From: an uncultured Sphingomonadaceae bacterium
GTDB lineage: Bacteria > Pseudomonadota > Alphaproteobacteria > Sphingomonadales > Sphingomonadaceae
DNA: 64,000 bases
Assembly (NCBI GenBank): GCA_947504025.1
Contig: CANNFX010000001.1
Span: forward strand, 1,153,501-1,217,500
Reading direction: 5' to 3'
Numbering within the stretch: the first letter of the stretch is position 1; each line of letters opens with the position of its first letter. This document shows positions 45,064 to 54,934 of this stretch, piece by piece. The notes under the pieces are model-generated. The model ran no database searches. It saw only the letters and a list, made by a program, of their open reading frames with translations, and was not told where the DNA came from. The position numbers and the translations under genes are program-made.

Positions 45064-45441
45064 TCACACCCGGCGAGTCCAGATCAGCCAGGCAGCTATG
45101 ATGTTGAAGCAAGTATAGCCGGCATAATACCAGGCAATCTCGGGTGAACCGCTCCAGACCAATACCATTGCAGCCAATAGAACCACGAACTCGCTGATCA
45201 AGCTGGCCTTGCCGCCCAGCATGTGAACGAACCACGGCATCTGACCAATCATTGGGTGGCCGCTCTCCAGCACAGACTTGTGCAGAGCAAAATTGCCGAT
45301 TCCCAGCAGGAAGATGATTATGAGTGCCATCAGCCCTCTATATGGGACACCGTTCGTCGATTGCCAAAGGTCTTTCGTAGGCAAACCACGTAATTCGTCG
45401 GTAGGATGCAGCGCCAGTCGGGACATATCATGTCTTCGCAT
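45064..45441 (-). CDS. Small membrane protein, unknown
   Basis: A 125-residue protein with three hydrophobic segments (about 38-53, 72-96 and 103-121) and a polar N-terminus. A start five codons later at 45426 is equally possible. No family is recognised. It is divergent from the UrcA gene, with a 117-bp gap between them that probably holds both promoters. Confidence 0.62.
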   Translation of the reverse strand: MRRHDMSRLALHPTDELRGLPTKDLWQSTNGVPYRGLMALIIIFLLGIGNFALHKSVLESGHPMIGQMPWFVHMLGGKASLISEFVVLLAAMVLVWSGSPEIAWYYAGYTCFNIIAAWLIWTRRV

Positions 45442-45558
45442 AGGGGTTCTCGCGAAACTTTTATCTCCCTGTCATAAACATCTTACGCAAACGGCTCTCC
45501 TCTCCCTCCGGCCTTCCCCTTGGCCCGCCGCTTGCGACAGAAATGAAAGGAAATGACC

Positions 45559-45885
45559 ATGAATACTTGGCATCTCACCTCGAAGCTTACGAAGACAATG
45601 GCCGCTCTAGGCCTTGCGACAGCCGCACTGGTTGCTCAGCCTGCAATGGCAGAAGTTGGCCGCACAGCTGTCCAAGTCAACTACGCAGATCTCAATCTGA
45701 CAACCCCAGAAGGACAGGACCAACTGCAAAGCCGCCTCGACAAGGCAGCTATCCAGGTTTGCCGGTACGACGCAAAGGGTCGTCTGAACACTTCACGCAC
45801 TGAAATCGCTTGCCACCGAGAGGCCCGCCAGAAGGTCTCCGTGCAAATGGCATCGATCGCCGACGACAACAGACTCGGCGGCTAA
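45559..45885 (+). CDS. UrcA family secreted protein
   Basis: A 108-residue exported protein of the UrcA family, common in sphingomonads. Signal peptide ends near QPAMA; the mature part shows VQVNYADLNLTTPEGQDQLQSRL and RTEIACHREA, with one Cys pair (ICQVCR-type: Cys in QVCRYDA and IACHRE) that can form a disulfide. The ATG at 45559 has AAGGA seven bases upstream, better than the ATG at 45553. Function unknown. Two hairpins follow. Confidence 0.85.
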   Translation: MNTWHLTSKLTKTMAALGLATAALVAQPAMAEVGRTAVQVNYADLNLTTPEGQDQLQSRLDKAAIQVCRYDAKGRLNTSRTEIACHREARQKVSVQMASIADDNRLGG

Positions 45886-45898
45886 CGATACCTCAGAT

Positions 45899-45933
45899 GG
45901 ATCCGGGAAGGTTAGTCCCCCATGCCCGGATCC
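45899..45933. repeat. Inverted repeat after UrcA gene
   Basis: GGATCCGGG (45899-45907) and CCCGGATCC (45925-45933) are perfect nine-base complements with a 17-nt loop. The hairpin lies just upstream of the true terminator and might protect the 3' end of the message. Confidence 0.6.
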
Positions 45934-45938
45934 CACCT

Positions 45939-45962
45939 GGCCGCCGAAAGGCGGCCTTTTTG
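45939..45962 (+). terminator. Intrinsic terminator of the UrcA gene
   Basis: GGCCGCC (45939-45945), GAAA tetraloop, GGCGGCC (45950-45956), then TTTTTG. Seven perfect GC pairs with a stable tetraloop. Confidence 0.93.
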
Positions 45963-45995
45963 TGCCTGATGGACACGCTCCAAAACAATGAAAGA

Positions 45996-46775
45996 TTAGC
46001 GGCCAGCCATCGCTTTTACTTTGGAAAGATAGGTGCGGCCAATCCTCAGAGCTTCGCCATCAGCTAGTTCGGCCGACCACACGCCCAACCCATCGTGCCT
46101 TAACCCGCGAATCGCATCGCGGCGAAGGATTGTGGAACGGTGAATACGGATAAACTCGCCCGGATCGAGGCGTTTTTCGAGGCCTGCGATAGTTTGCAGC
46201 AACAAATAACTGCGGCTGCTCACATCTTGAGCCGCATCATCGGTGCCGACATGCAGCCGGACATAGTCACGCTCTGCATCAATCCGGCTAACCTGCGCAA
46301 CTTCGATACGCAGAAGTTCCGAACGGTGCGGCACCCATAGTTCCGCGAGCCATTCGCTTTCCTTCGTGCCCTCTGATCCACGCCGATCAATCGCACGTTC
46401 AATTGCGCGCTTCAGCCGTTCGGGCGTCACAGGCTTAAGAACATAATCGACCGCGTCACAATCGAACGCCTCGACCGCAAAGGAATCATGCGCCGTTACG
46501 AAGATAATGGCGGGCTTCACATCCATTTTGGAAAGCGCCCGCGCAACAGACAACCCATCCAGCTCGGGCATTGTCATATCGAGCAGCACGAGATCGGGCG
46601 ACAATGCTTCGATCAAACGCAGCGCCGCAGCGCCATCATTAGCAGTGCCGACAACCGCAATCGCTTCGAGCGATGCGCAGATCACTTGCATCCGCTCGAC
46701 CGCTAGCGGCTCGTCATCAACGATCAATGTGCGCAGGCTTGTCTCGGCTGCGTCGGAATTTTTCTCAGTGGCCAT
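45996..46775 (-). CDS. LytTR-family response regulator (second pair)
   Basis: A 259-residue regulator with a receiver domain (acidic pair DDE near residue 21, phospho-acceptor Asp in LVLLDMTMPELDG, K in YVLKPVTPE) and a C-terminal LytTR domain (VSRIDAERDYVRLHV ... IRIHRSTILRRDAI). The N-terminus has about 15 residues before the receiver. It overlaps the kinase gene upstream by 11 bp, so the two form a pair. Confidence 0.92.
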   Translation of the reverse strand: MATEKNSDAAETSLRTLIVDDEPLAVERMQVICASLEAIAVVGTANDGAAALRLIEALSPDLVLLDMTMPELDGLSVARALSKMDVKPAIIFVTAHDSFAVEAFDCDAVDYVLKPVTPERLKRAIERAIDRRGSEGTKESEWLAELWVPHRSELLRIEVAQVSRIDAERDYVRLHVGTDDAAQDVSSRSYLLLQTIAGLEKRLDPGEFIRIHRSTILRRDAIRGLRHDGLGVWSAELADGEALRIGRTYLSKVKAMAGR

Positions 46776-47997
46776 GTTCGAGCGGCATCCGCAATTGAGT
46801 TGAATAGCCGGCCTCCGTCGGGCCGGATGAAATACTGGCTAAGGGGCCAAAGCAGGCCTCCAGCCGATCTGCCACATTGGCCAGGCCAATACCAAAGCCG
46901 TGGTTGGCTGCATCTGGAACGCCCTGGCCGTTATCACTGACAGTCAGTACCAACCGGCCATATTCCTCGCGGGCCTGGATCAGAATTTTGACAGTCCGCG
47001 ATAGTGGTGCAACGCCATATTTGACCGAATTTTCAACCAATGGTTGCAAGATCATACCCGGCACCATCGCATCAACAAGATCGTCGGGTAGATCAAATTC
47101 GAACCGCAACCGGTTTGGGAAACGTGCTGCCTCAATATCAAGGTAGTGCCGCTGCAGAGCAAATTCCTCGGACAATCGCACATCCGCGGTGGGCTCTTCA
47201 GCAAGGCTGTGGCGATAGAAGCTGGCAGTTGCCTGGATCATTTGTTCCGCGCGCTCGGTCTTGCCGGTCATCACCAGCGAAGACAGCGAGTTCAGCGTAT
47301 TGAACAAGAAATGTGGATTCACCTGATAGCGCAGACTTCGGAGTTCGGATGCCTTGGCCGCTCTCCGGAATTCACCTTCGCGCCGTTCTGCAGCGCGCGC
47401 CTGCGCACCTTCTAGCAAGGCGAGATAGAGTGACGCCCATGCGAGCAACAAGAAGTACCGGCCAAGGGCGGCGTCAAGCAGACCGCGCCACTTGCCCAAT
47501 TTATCATCGGCCCGCTCCAATGTCAGCGTGCCGACTGGTTGGGCCGCAGCACCCTCCTCTTCCTCGGCATCAAGCGCTGGAATCTCCGCCAGCAAATTTC
47601 CTGAAGCATCACGGCGGATGGAAACACCATCACGTTCACCCATTTTCACATAAAGCTTGTCGCGAATGTCAGAAAAAATTGATTGATTCACTTGCGCAAT
47701 CAACAAGGCAGCCGGAAGAGCAACAATCAACGCAACCGTGCCTTTCACCAGCAAACTGCGATTATCGAACAGCCTCAGAATCAACCAGACACCGATCGTA
47801 ATTGCGATGCCAGCAAGACAAATCAAAGCCCGGCGAGGCAGAATTTCGGTCTGGAAACCGTGTCCGGCGATCAGGCTGCTGGCCGTAGTCAGCACAAAAT
47901 ATGCCATCCAAAGCGCAAGCATCGAAGCAAGCACTCTCTTGAATGGCACACGAACGCGCGGTTCGGCAGGTGTTTGAGTGGTCTTGGTCATATCCAT
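46765..47997 (-). CDS. LytS-type sensor histidine kinase (second pair)
   Basis: A 410-residue membrane kinase. Three or four hydrophobic segments occupy residues about 20-110, then an extracytoplasmic or linker portion (about 110-170), a further hydrophobic stretch near 185-200, and the acceptor motif RYQVNPHFLFNTLNSL. The ATPase has PLVENSVKYGV, SDNGQGVPD and GFGIGLANVADRLE. The input differs from the pair at 12.2 kb, which lacks the 60-residue loop. Signal unknown. Confidence 0.9.
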   Translation of the reverse strand: MDMTKTTQTPAEPRVRVPFKRVLASMLALWMAYFVLTTASSLIAGHGFQTEILPRRALICLAGIAITIGVWLILRLFDNRSLLVKGTVALIVALPAALLIAQVNQSIFSDIRDKLYVKMGERDGVSIRRDASGNLLAEIPALDAEEEEGAAAQPVGTLTLERADDKLGKWRGLLDAALGRYFLLLAWASLYLALLEGAQARAAERREGEFRRAAKASELRSLRYQVNPHFLFNTLNSLSSLVMTGKTERAEQMIQATASFYRHSLAEEPTADVRLSEEFALQRHYLDIEAARFPNRLRFEFDLPDDLVDAMVPGMILQPLVENSVKYGVAPLSRTVKILIQAREEYGRLVLTVSDNGQGVPDAANHGFGIGLANVADRLEACFGPLASISSGPTEAGYSTQLRMPLEHGH

Positions 47998-48106
47998 TAT
48001 GGCTTAGACTCTGGCGCAAAGACTCCGATCACGCCAGCACCGCGGTCGAGCTGCCTGCGCATTTAGTCGAACGATTGATTACAGGGAAAGACGACGACGA
48101 ACTGCC

Positions 48107-49633
48107 CTAATTCGTAGGCAGAAGGTCTTCTTCAGCGATTTTCTTGCGCCAGATTGCCGGTGCCAATGTGTGAACATTGTTACCCTTGCTATCGACAGCG
48201 ACGGTCACAGGCATGTTCTCAACCGTGAACTCATAAATCGCTTCCATACCCAGATCTTCAAACCCGACGACCTTTGCCTCCTTGATCGCACGGCTGACCA
48301 GATAAGCCGCCCCCCCGGTCGCCATTAGATAGGAAACCTTGAAGCGGGAAATCACATCCACCGCGTCATTTCCGCGTTCGGCCTTACCGATCATCGCCAG
48401 CAGGCCGAGGTCGAGCATCATCTCGGTAAATTTGTCCATCCGTGTAGCGGTGGTCGGGCCTGCCGGGCCCACAGCCTCGCCCATCACCGGATCGACAGGG
48501 CCGACATAATAAATCGCACGGCCCCTGAAATCGACGGGAAGTTCCTCACCGCGCTCAAGCATTTCGCTGATACGTTTATGCGCAGCGTCACGTCCGGTCA
48601 GCATCTTACCCGACAGAAGAATTCGGTCACCGTGCTCCCAGCCGGCGACCTCTTCCGGCGTAAGCGTATCTAAGTTCACTCGTTTAGCTGTGGCATCAGG
48701 CTGCCAGTTTACGTCAGGCCATTCGTCCAGCTTGGGCGTTTCAAGATAGGCCGGACCCGACCCATCGAGCGTGAAATGTGCGTGGCGCGTGGCGGCGCAA
48801 TTGGGAATCATGGCGACTGGCTTGCCCGCCGCGTGGCAGGGCGCATCATAGATTTTCACGTCGAGCACAGTCGAGAGCCCGCCAAGCCCCTGCGCGCCGA
48901 CCCCCGTCGCATTCACGGCATCGAAAATATCGATTCGTAGTTGCTCTGTATCGTTCTGTGCCCCGCGCTTCTTCAGCTGCGCCATGTCGATAGGATCCAT
49001 CAGGCTCTGCTTGGCAAGCTTCATACAATGTTCGGCTGTTCCGCCGATCCCAATGCCAAGCATACCTGGCGGGCACCAACCGGCACCCATGCTTGGGATC
49101 TGTTCGAGAACCCAATCGACGATATTGTCCGACGGATTCATCATCTTGAACTTGGATTTGTTTTCGCTGCCGCCGCCCTTGGCTGCAACGTCGATGCCAA
49201 CTGTGTCGCCGGGCACCATCTCTACTGACAAAACACTCGGCGTGTTGTCGCGGGTGTTGCGCCGAGTGAATGCAGGATCAGCAAGAATCGAAGCGCGCAA
49301 CTTGTTTTCAGGATTCGTATATGCTCGGCGAACCCCCTCATCAACGACTTCCTGCAAGCTCTGGTCCGATTCAAGCCGGCAATTTTGCCCCCACTTCACA
49401 AACACATTGACGATTCCAGTGTCCTGGCAGATCGGGCGATGTCCCTCTGCGCACATCCGGCTATTGGTCAGTATCTGTGCAATTGCGTCTTTCGCTGCCG
49501 GGCCCTGCTCCGCCTCATAGGCGTCGCCGAGTGCGCGGATGTAATCCATCGGATGGTAATATGAGATATATTGCAACGCGTCTGCGACACTTTCTATCAG
49601 GTCGTTTTCGCGAATAATCACCATGTCGCTCAT
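48107..49633 (-). CDS. Fumarate hydratase, class I (iron-sulfur)
   Basis: A 508-residue oxygen-sensitive [4Fe-4S] fumarase that interconverts fumarate and malate in the TCA cycle. Cluster Cys and active-site blocks are present: PICQDTGIVNVF (C69), GAGWCPPGMLGIGIGG and MIPNCAATRHAHF. The C-terminal domain has the conserved GPAGPTTATRMDKF. The start matches the family. It is divergent from the PCMT-like gene across a 160-bp gap, which shows no other feature. Confidence 0.95.
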   Translation of the reverse strand: MSDMVIIRENDLIESVADALQYISYYHPMDYIRALGDAYEAEQGPAAKDAIAQILTNSRMCAEGHRPICQDTGIVNVFVKWGQNCRLESDQSLQEVVDEGVRRAYTNPENKLRASILADPAFTRRNTRDNTPSVLSVEMVPGDTVGIDVAAKGGGSENKSKFKMMNPSDNIVDWVLEQIPSMGAGWCPPGMLGIGIGGTAEHCMKLAKQSLMDPIDMAQLKKRGAQNDTEQLRIDIFDAVNATGVGAQGLGGLSTVLDVKIYDAPCHAAGKPVAMIPNCAATRHAHFTLDGSGPAYLETPKLDEWPDVNWQPDATAKRVNLDTLTPEEVAGWEHGDRILLSGKMLTGRDAAHKRISEMLERGEELPVDFRGRAIYYVGPVDPVMGEAVGPAGPTTATRMDKFTEMMLDLGLLAMIGKAERGNDAVDVISRFKVSYLMATGGAAYLVSRAIKEAKVVGFEDLGMEAIYEFTVENMPVTVAVDSKGNNVHTLAPAIWRKKIAEEDLLPTN

Positions 49634-49793
49634 CGAGTCTAAAATCCTCTATATCGAATGCGGGGTATTCCGGTCACAGGCGGCATAGTAGTGCAAATGC
49701 CCTATCGTCAAAGCACTTGGCCAAAACCAGCTAGCAACTTATGAGTTATGGTCGTATGCGTGTTATAAGAATAAGACAGTAGTTGGAATCGCA

Positions 49794-50399
49794 ATGACCT
49801 TGACCAAAACTCGCCCTTCGACCGACTTCGCTGCCGCGCGCCGCGCGATGATCGATAGCCAGCTCAGAGTCACTGGCGTTAACGATCCTGCTGTTCTGGC
49901 TCGTTTTCTTGCCGTTCCGCGTGAAAATCATGTCCCCGCAGCCACTCGTAACATCTGCTACATGGATCGCGCCGTAGCACTGGATGGCGGCCGATATCTG
50001 GCTGCGCCGCTCAGCCACGGGCTGATGCTTGAAGAAGCTGCGCCGACACAAGACGACAAGGCTCTGCTGGTTGACGGAGGAAGTGGTTACCTGGCTGAAC
50101 TGGTGCGGCCGCTCGTCGGCTCGCTCGAAGTTATCACTCCTGAAGAGGCAATCGCCAAGACCCGCAAGAAGGGCGATTTCACGCTCCTGCTTGTTGATGG
50201 TGCACTAGAAGAACTACCCGAAAATCTGGTTCGCCGCATGGCTGACAACGGCCGCGCCGTAACCGGGATGGTCCGCCGCGGTGTGACCCGCCTCGCCATA
50301 GGCCGCAAGGCAGCTGGTAAGGTAACGTTAGTGCCGCTCGCCGAAGTCGGATTTCCCCGACTCACCGAATTCGACAAGCATGTCGGCTGGAGTTTCTGA
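49794..50399 (+). CDS. Degenerate protein-L-isoaspartate methyltransferase homologue
   Basis: A 201-residue relative of PCMT (isoaspartyl repair methyltransferase). The beginning (AARRAMIDSQLRVTGVNDPAVLARFLAVPRE) is clearly PCMT. The SAM-binding motif that should read like VLEIGTGSGYQ is LLVDGGSGYLAEL, and the active-site loop GxxISQPY is replaced by GGRYLAAPLSHGLM. It probably does not methylate isoaspartate. It ends three bases before tolC, so it travels with the export channel. Its role there is unknown. Confidence 0.8.
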   Translation: MTLTKTRPSTDFAAARRAMIDSQLRVTGVNDPAVLARFLAVPRENHVPAATRNICYMDRAVALDGGRYLAAPLSHGLMLEEAAPTQDDKALLVDGGSGYLAELVRPLVGSLEVITPEEAIAKTRKKGDFTLLLVDGALEELPENLVRRMADNGRAVTGMVRRGVTRLAIGRKAAGKVTLVPLAEVGFPRLTEFDKHVGWSF

Positions 50400-50401
50400 C
50401 C

Positions 50402-51874
50402 ATGATTGGGAGGGGCACAGTGTCGAAGGCACTATTAGTCGCAGCTTCATCGCTAGCACTCACCACGCCCGCTCAGGCGGACACTCTGAAGGAGGCGTTG
50501 GTTGAAGCATATCTGACCAACCCGACTCTCCAGGGTGCACGGGCCAATCAGCGCGCGATAGACGAGAATGTCCCGATCCAGAAGGCTGCTGGGCGGCCCA
50601 ACGTAAACGGTACGGCAACCTATACCGAGTTTGTAAAGCAATCGACGACCAGCTTTACCAGCCCGGATCGGCGCGCATCAGCCAGAGTGGATCTCGGAGT
50701 TCCAATTTATTCAGGCGGCGCTGTGAAATATGGCGTTCGCGCTGCTGAAACACGGGTCGAAGCAGGGCAGGCCGACTTGCGTGGCACCGAATCAGCTCTC
50801 TTTTCGCAAGTAGTGTCGGCATATATGGACGTGCTGCTACAGCAGGCAATTGTCGGACTTTCACTCAACAATGTCGATGTTCTTTCCGTAAATCTGGAAG
50901 CAACGAGCGACCGTTTTGAGATCGGCGACTTAACACGTACCGATGTGGCCCAGTCACAATCCCGGCGAGCCACAGCAGAAAGTGACCTGCAAAGCGCACG
51001 GGCCAATCTGATTTCCGCGCGCGAGACATATATCCAGCTGGTGGGGGATACGCCTGACAACCTCCAACCACCGCCGCCATTGCCTGGCTTGCCCAATACG
51101 GCAGCGCAAGCAGTGGAAGTCGCTCTCGACAATAATCCCGATCTGATCGCAGCACGCGAACGCGCGATTGCCGCTGGATATGATATTGAAGTGGCGGGGT
51201 CAGGCCGCCTCCCCACAATCAGCGTTTTTTCCGGTGGGGACTATAATAACTTTCTCGGGACACTTGGCGGCGGCTTGGCACAGGGCCAAACGTCTGCGCA
51301 GGCTGGTCTGACCGCGTCGATTCCGATCTTCAACGGCGGCAGAGTTGCTGCTCAACAGCGCCAGGCGCAGGCACGTGCCAGCAGCGCGCTCGAAGGAGAA
51401 ATTGCGGCCGAACGCGGTGTGATCGCGCAAGTTCGCGCCTCCTATTCTAGCTGGCGCGCAGCGAACCAAATAATCGAATCGACCCAGACGGCAGTTGCTG
51501 CTGCAGAACTCGGCCTCGAAGGTGTCCGAGCAGAAAATACAGTCGGTAATCGTACTGTCCTCGACATTCTCGATGCCGAGCGCGAACTGCTCTCCACGCG
51601 TGTTCAACTGGTGACTGCACGCCGTAACGCCTATGTCGCTGGCTTCACTCTATTGGCTGCAATGGGCCGTGCCGAAGCGCGCGATCTTGGGCTTGGTGAT
51701 GATGTTCCGCTGTATGATGCCGATACCAATTACGAGCGGGTCGAAGGCAGCTGGTGGGACTGGGATCGCGACCCCGAACCGGCCGCCAAGTCAACACGAA
51801 CCGTTGACTCTCCGGCACAAGGTGGTGAAATTCCCGAAGATGGTGAATCAGACGCTGATAACGGCGTTTACTGA
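50402..51874 (+). CDS. tolC: TolC-family outer membrane efflux/secretion channel
   Basis: A 490-residue outer membrane protein. A signal peptide ends at AQA near residue 27. Two TolC repeats follow: the first about residues 30-225 (ALVEAYLTNPTLQGARANQR), the second about 240-440 (VEVALDNNPDLIAARERAIAAGYD). The acidic/Pro tail of about 50 residues after the barrel is unusual for TolC. It partners with inner membrane ABC or RND systems not seen here. Confidence 0.94.
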   Translation: MIGRGTVSKALLVAASSLALTTPAQADTLKEALVEAYLTNPTLQGARANQRAIDENVPIQKAAGRPNVNGTATYTEFVKQSTTSFTSPDRRASARVDLGVPIYSGGAVKYGVRAAETRVEAGQADLRGTESALFSQVVSAYMDVLLQQAIVGLSLNNVDVLSVNLEATSDRFEIGDLTRTDVAQSQSRRATAESDLQSARANLISARETYIQLVGDTPDNLQPPPPLPGLPNTAAQAVEVALDNNPDLIAARERAIAAGYDIEVAGSGRLPTISVFSGGDYNNFLGTLGGGLAQGQTSAQAGLTASIPIFNGGRVAAQQRQAQARASSALEGEIAAERGVIAQVRASYSSWRAANQIIESTQTAVAAAELGLEGVRAENTVGNRTVLDILDAERELLSTRVQLVTARRNAYVAGFTLLAAMGRAEARDLGLGDDVPLYDADTNYERVEGSWWDWDRDPEPAAKSTRTVDSPAQGGEIPEDGESDADNGVY

Positions 51875-51885
51875 ATTTAGCGGGA

Positions 51886-52371
51886 ATGGCGAAAATGCAG
51901 CAACAAGGCGAAGCATCGGTCGAGGAAATTCTCGAATCGATCAAGAAAGTGATCGCACGCGACAACCGTGCCGATGCGGTGCAGGCCCGTACGCGCCGCA
52001 CAATTGCCGCCGAAGCAGCAGATACATCCCAGCCAGCAAACGAAACTGACGATGTGCTCGATCTTGGCGCTGCTGATTTTGTAGCGGAAACGCTCGATAA
52101 CGATTGCGAAGATGGCGATTTTGGTGGTGGGGAACCACTGACAGCCGAAACCACTCGCGGTTCAATGCGCGAAAACTTCGACGCTCTCGCAATGCTTTCA
52201 GAGCCAGGCAAACAGCCGCAGATAGTGCGCTCTGGCGAAACTTCACTTGAAGGCATGGCTCGCGAAATGCTGCGCCCGATGCTCGCCCAGTGGCTCGACA
52301 CCAACCTTCCTCCTTTGGTCGAAAAGATGGTCGCTGCTGAAATCTCTCGGATTGCCGGCAAGCGCGGCTAG
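51886..52371 (+). CDS. DUF2497/PopZ-like polar organising protein
   Basis: A 161-residue PopZ-type protein. The N-terminal helix SVEEILESIKKVIARDN and the C-terminal block MAREMLRPMLAQWLDTNLPPLVEKMVAAEISRIAG are the two conserved ends of the family. The centre (about residues 40-105) is acidic and probably disordered, as in Caulobacter PopZ, which condenses at cell poles and anchors the chromosome origin. It lies 11 bp after tolC. Whether it forms polar condensates here is inferred. Confidence 0.85.
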   Translation: MAKMQQQGEASVEEILESIKKVIARDNRADAVQARTRRTIAAEAADTSQPANETDDVLDLGAADFVAETLDNDCEDGDFGGGEPLTAETTRGSMRENFDALAMLSEPGKQPQIVRSGETSLEGMAREMLRPMLAQWLDTNLPPLVEKMVAAEISRIAGKRG

Positions 52372-52421
52372 ATTTAGCCAATTCCCTTGCGCGTGGCAGA
52401 CTAGCCGTTAGTTTCCCGCGC

Positions 52422-54542
52422 ATGATCAGGACAATCGGGCTTACCGCCCTCTCGCTCGCTCTCGCTGCGCCTGCATATGCTCAGGATGATGCAGCCCCAA
52501 AAGCGCCTCAAACCGCACCGATGACGGCGCAGGATCTGGTGACCATGCCCCGCGTAGGCATCGCATCGACCAGTCCTGATGGCAAAAATGTGATCTATAC
52601 AGTCACCAAGACTGATCCCGACACTTATCAGCGCAGTACCGCGATATATCTGCAGGATATTACCGATTCTCAAGCACAACCGATTGAACTCAACTTCGGT
52701 GATGACGCCGGTGATGTAACGTTCGGGTCGGACGGCCGGGTTTATTTCCTGTCATCGCGCGGCGAAGATCAAACATCACAAGTCTGGCGTGCAGCCCTCA
52801 GTCCGATGGGAACGGCGACAGATGTTGAGCAAGTAACCAAGCTTGGCGCCAATGTGCACGGCTTCCACCTCTCTCCAGACGCTTCCAAAATCGCCGTCTT
52901 CGGCAATGTTGCTCGCGAATGCTCCACATTCAGTTGCGATGAAGGCGGCAACAGCAGTCTAACTGGTCCCGGCACGGGCATGTTGTTCGAAGGCGATGTT
53001 GGCTTTGTGCGTCACTGGGATGTTTACGAAACACCCGGCGAATATGGCCGCGTGTTTGCCTATGATATCTCTGACGGCATGGCCCAGAACGGCGTTGCGC
53101 TGGATGGCCCCGCAGGCGAAGGCGCATTGGTCGCGAGCACTCCAACCCGTCCGTTCGGCGGACCGGAAGACATCGCTTGGGCTGCCGATAGCGCTAGCGT
53201 CTATTTCGCTGCACGCGTGGCTGACCAAAGCGAACCTTACTCTACCAACGTCGATATCTATCAGTCTGATCTATCAGGCACCGCGCCGGTCAATATTACC
53301 GAGGCCAATAAGGCCACCGACATACTTCCAACCCCTTCACCGGACGGCAAATACCTTGCCTATGCCGCGATGGAACGTGCGGGATACGAAGCTGACAAAC
53401 TCACGGTGATGTTACGCGATCTTGGCACCGGCCAGGTGCGGGCACTGACAAAGGATTGGGACCGATCGGTCGGATCGCTGACATGGACGCCCGATTCAGA
53501 GCATATCATCGCAACAGCGCAAGAAGTGCTCGACACACCTGCTTTCCGGATCGACGTGAAGTCGGGTAAAGTGACCCGCCTTACGCTGGCGCCGGGCCGC
53601 GAAGGCCGGATCGGCAGCATCTCAGCCGTGCCGGGTGACCGGTTGGTTTTCACACGCAACACGATCGAAGTTCCGTCGGATGTCTATGTCTCGCAATATG
53701 AGGCTCCCGGTCGCAGGATCAGCCACCGCGATACTGATGAAGTTCTCGGCCGCCTAAGTTCGGTTATTACCCAGCGGTTCAACTTCGAAGGCGCTGATGG
53801 CGACACTGTATGGGGGCAAATCACACGCCCGGTAGTGCCTGCTGGCGAAACTATTCCCGCAGTTCTCTACGTCCATGGCGGGCCACAGGGTTCGTTCAAT
53901 GATGGTTGGTCCAGCCGCTGGAATCCGCGCGTTGTCGCAAGCCAGGGCTACGCGGTAATCTCGGTCGATTTTCACGGTTCGACCGGGTACGGTCAAGAAT
54001 TCACCGACAGCATCAATCAGGATTGGGGCGGCAAACCTCTCGAAGATTTGCAGAAAGGCCTTGCCGCCGCGCTTAAACTGGACACATCGATCGATGGCGA
54101 CCGTGCCTGCGCAATGGGGGCGTCTTACGGCGGTTACATGATGAATTGGATTGCCGGGAAATGGCCCGACCGGTTCGATTGTCTGGTGCAGCATGACGGT
54201 TTGTTCGACATGCGCAGTTTTTATTATACGACCGAAGAACTGTGGTTTCCCAAGTGGGACTTCGGTGGATCCTACGCCGAGAAATCGGAGCTGTATGAGA
54301 AGTGGAATCCGGTCAACTATGCCAAAAACTGGAAGACGCCGATGCTCGTGATTACGGGTGAGAAGGACTACCGTGTGCCATATACCCAAGGCATCGCCAG
54401 CTTCACCGCCTTGCAGGAACGTCAAATCCCGTCGCAATTGCTGGTTTTTCCCGATGAAAACCACTGGGTATTGAAGCCAAAGAATTCATTGCAATGGCAT
54501 AATACAGTGTTCGACTGGTTGGATCGCTGGACTGCTGAATGA
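52422..54542 (+). CDS. S9 family prolyl-oligopeptidase/acylaminoacyl peptidase, exported
   Basis: A 706-residue serine peptidase. A signal peptide ends near AYAQ. The N-terminal beta-propeller takes about residues 30-420, the alpha/beta hydrolase domain the rest. The nucleophile is S568 in [10 protein letters not shown]; Asp is in TGEKDYRVP and His in PDENHWVLK. It should release dipeptides or process acylated N-termini in the periplasm. Its stop overlaps the next gene in ATGA. Confidence 0.93.
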   Translation: MIRTIGLTALSLALAAPAYAQDDAAPKAPQTAPMTAQDLVTMPRVGIASTSPDGKNVIYTVTKTDPDTYQRSTAIYLQDITDSQAQPIELNFGDDAGDVTFGSDGRVYFLSSRGEDQTSQVWRAALSPMGTATDVEQVTKLGANVHGFHLSPDASKIAVFGNVARECSTFSCDEGGNSSLTGPGTGMLFEGDVGFVRHWDVYETPGEYGRVFAYDISDGMAQNGVALDGPAGEGALVASTPTRPFGGPEDIAWAADSASVYFAARVADQSEPYSTNVDIYQSDLSGTAPVNITEANKATDILPTPSPDGKYLAYAAMERAGYEADKLTVMLRDLGTGQVRALTKDWDRSVGSLTWTPDSEHIIATAQEVLDTPAFRIDVKSGKVTRLTLAPGREGRIGSISAVPGDRLVFTRNTIEVPSDVYVSQYEAPGRRISHRDTDEVLGRLSSVITQRFNFEGADGDTVWGQITRPVVPAGETIPAVLYVHGGPQGSFNDGWSSRWNPRVVASQGYAVISVDFHGSTGYGQEFTDSINQDWGGKPLEDLQKGLAAALKLDTSIDGDRACAMGASYGGYMMNWIAGKWPDRFDCLVQHDGLFDMRSFYYTTEELWFPKWDFGGSYAEKSELYEKWNPVNYAKNWKTPMLVITGEKDYRVPYTQGIASFTALQERQIPSQLLVFPDENHWVLKPKNSLQWHNTVFDWLDRWTAE

Positions 54543-54934
54543 GTTCGGAAAACGAGCTGCATCAGGCACAAGACGCATTGGCAAAGATTGGCGGCGCGGA
54601 AACGCAGCGCCAAATATTCCTGTGTGCGGTTTCCGAGAAGCAGAAATGCTGCGACCGGGAGACCGGCCAGAAATCGTGGAATTACCTCAAAAGGCGATTG
54701 AAACAGCTCGGATTAGTCGGGCCGAACAAACAGACCGGCGGCGGTATCGCACGGACAAAGGCGGATTGCCTGCAGATATGTGCCGGCGGCCCCATCGCTG
54801 TCGTTTGGCCAGAAAATGTCTGGTACCATAGCTGCACCGAGGCAGTGCTCGAACAGATCATTCAGGAGCATTTGGTAGGCGGGCGCCCAGTGGAGGAATT
54901 CCGCCTCCATGCCCGCGATGGCGATACCCCTTAA
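54539..54934 (+). CDS. (2Fe-2S) thioredoxin-fold ferredoxin-like protein
   Basis: A 131-residue protein of the thioredoxin-like [2Fe-2S] ferredoxin type. Ligand Cys are C29 and C37 (or C38) in [12 protein letters not shown] and C77 and C81 in [11 protein letters not shown]. The block [25 protein letters not shown] matches the C-terminus of such proteins (NuoE-like fold). Electron partners are unknown. ATGA overlap couples it to the peptidase gene. It converges on the next gene with a 4-bp overlap. Confidence 0.85.
   Translation: MSSENELHQAQDALAKIGGAETQRQIFLCAVSEKQKCCDRETGQKSWNYLKRRLKQLGLVGPNKQTGGGIARTKADCLQICAGGPIAVVWPENVWYHSCTEAVLEQIIQEHLVGGRPVEEFRLHARDGDTP

Noticed and set aside
51645-52361. 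A 238-codon minus-strand frame across tolC and the DUF2497 gene
   Set aside because: Ser/Arg-rich low-complexity product, antisense to two recognised genes.
53754-54464. A 236-codon minus-strand frame opposite the S9 peptidase
   Set aside because: Antisense to a catalytic domain whose active-site residues are intact; no ribosome site or family resemblance.
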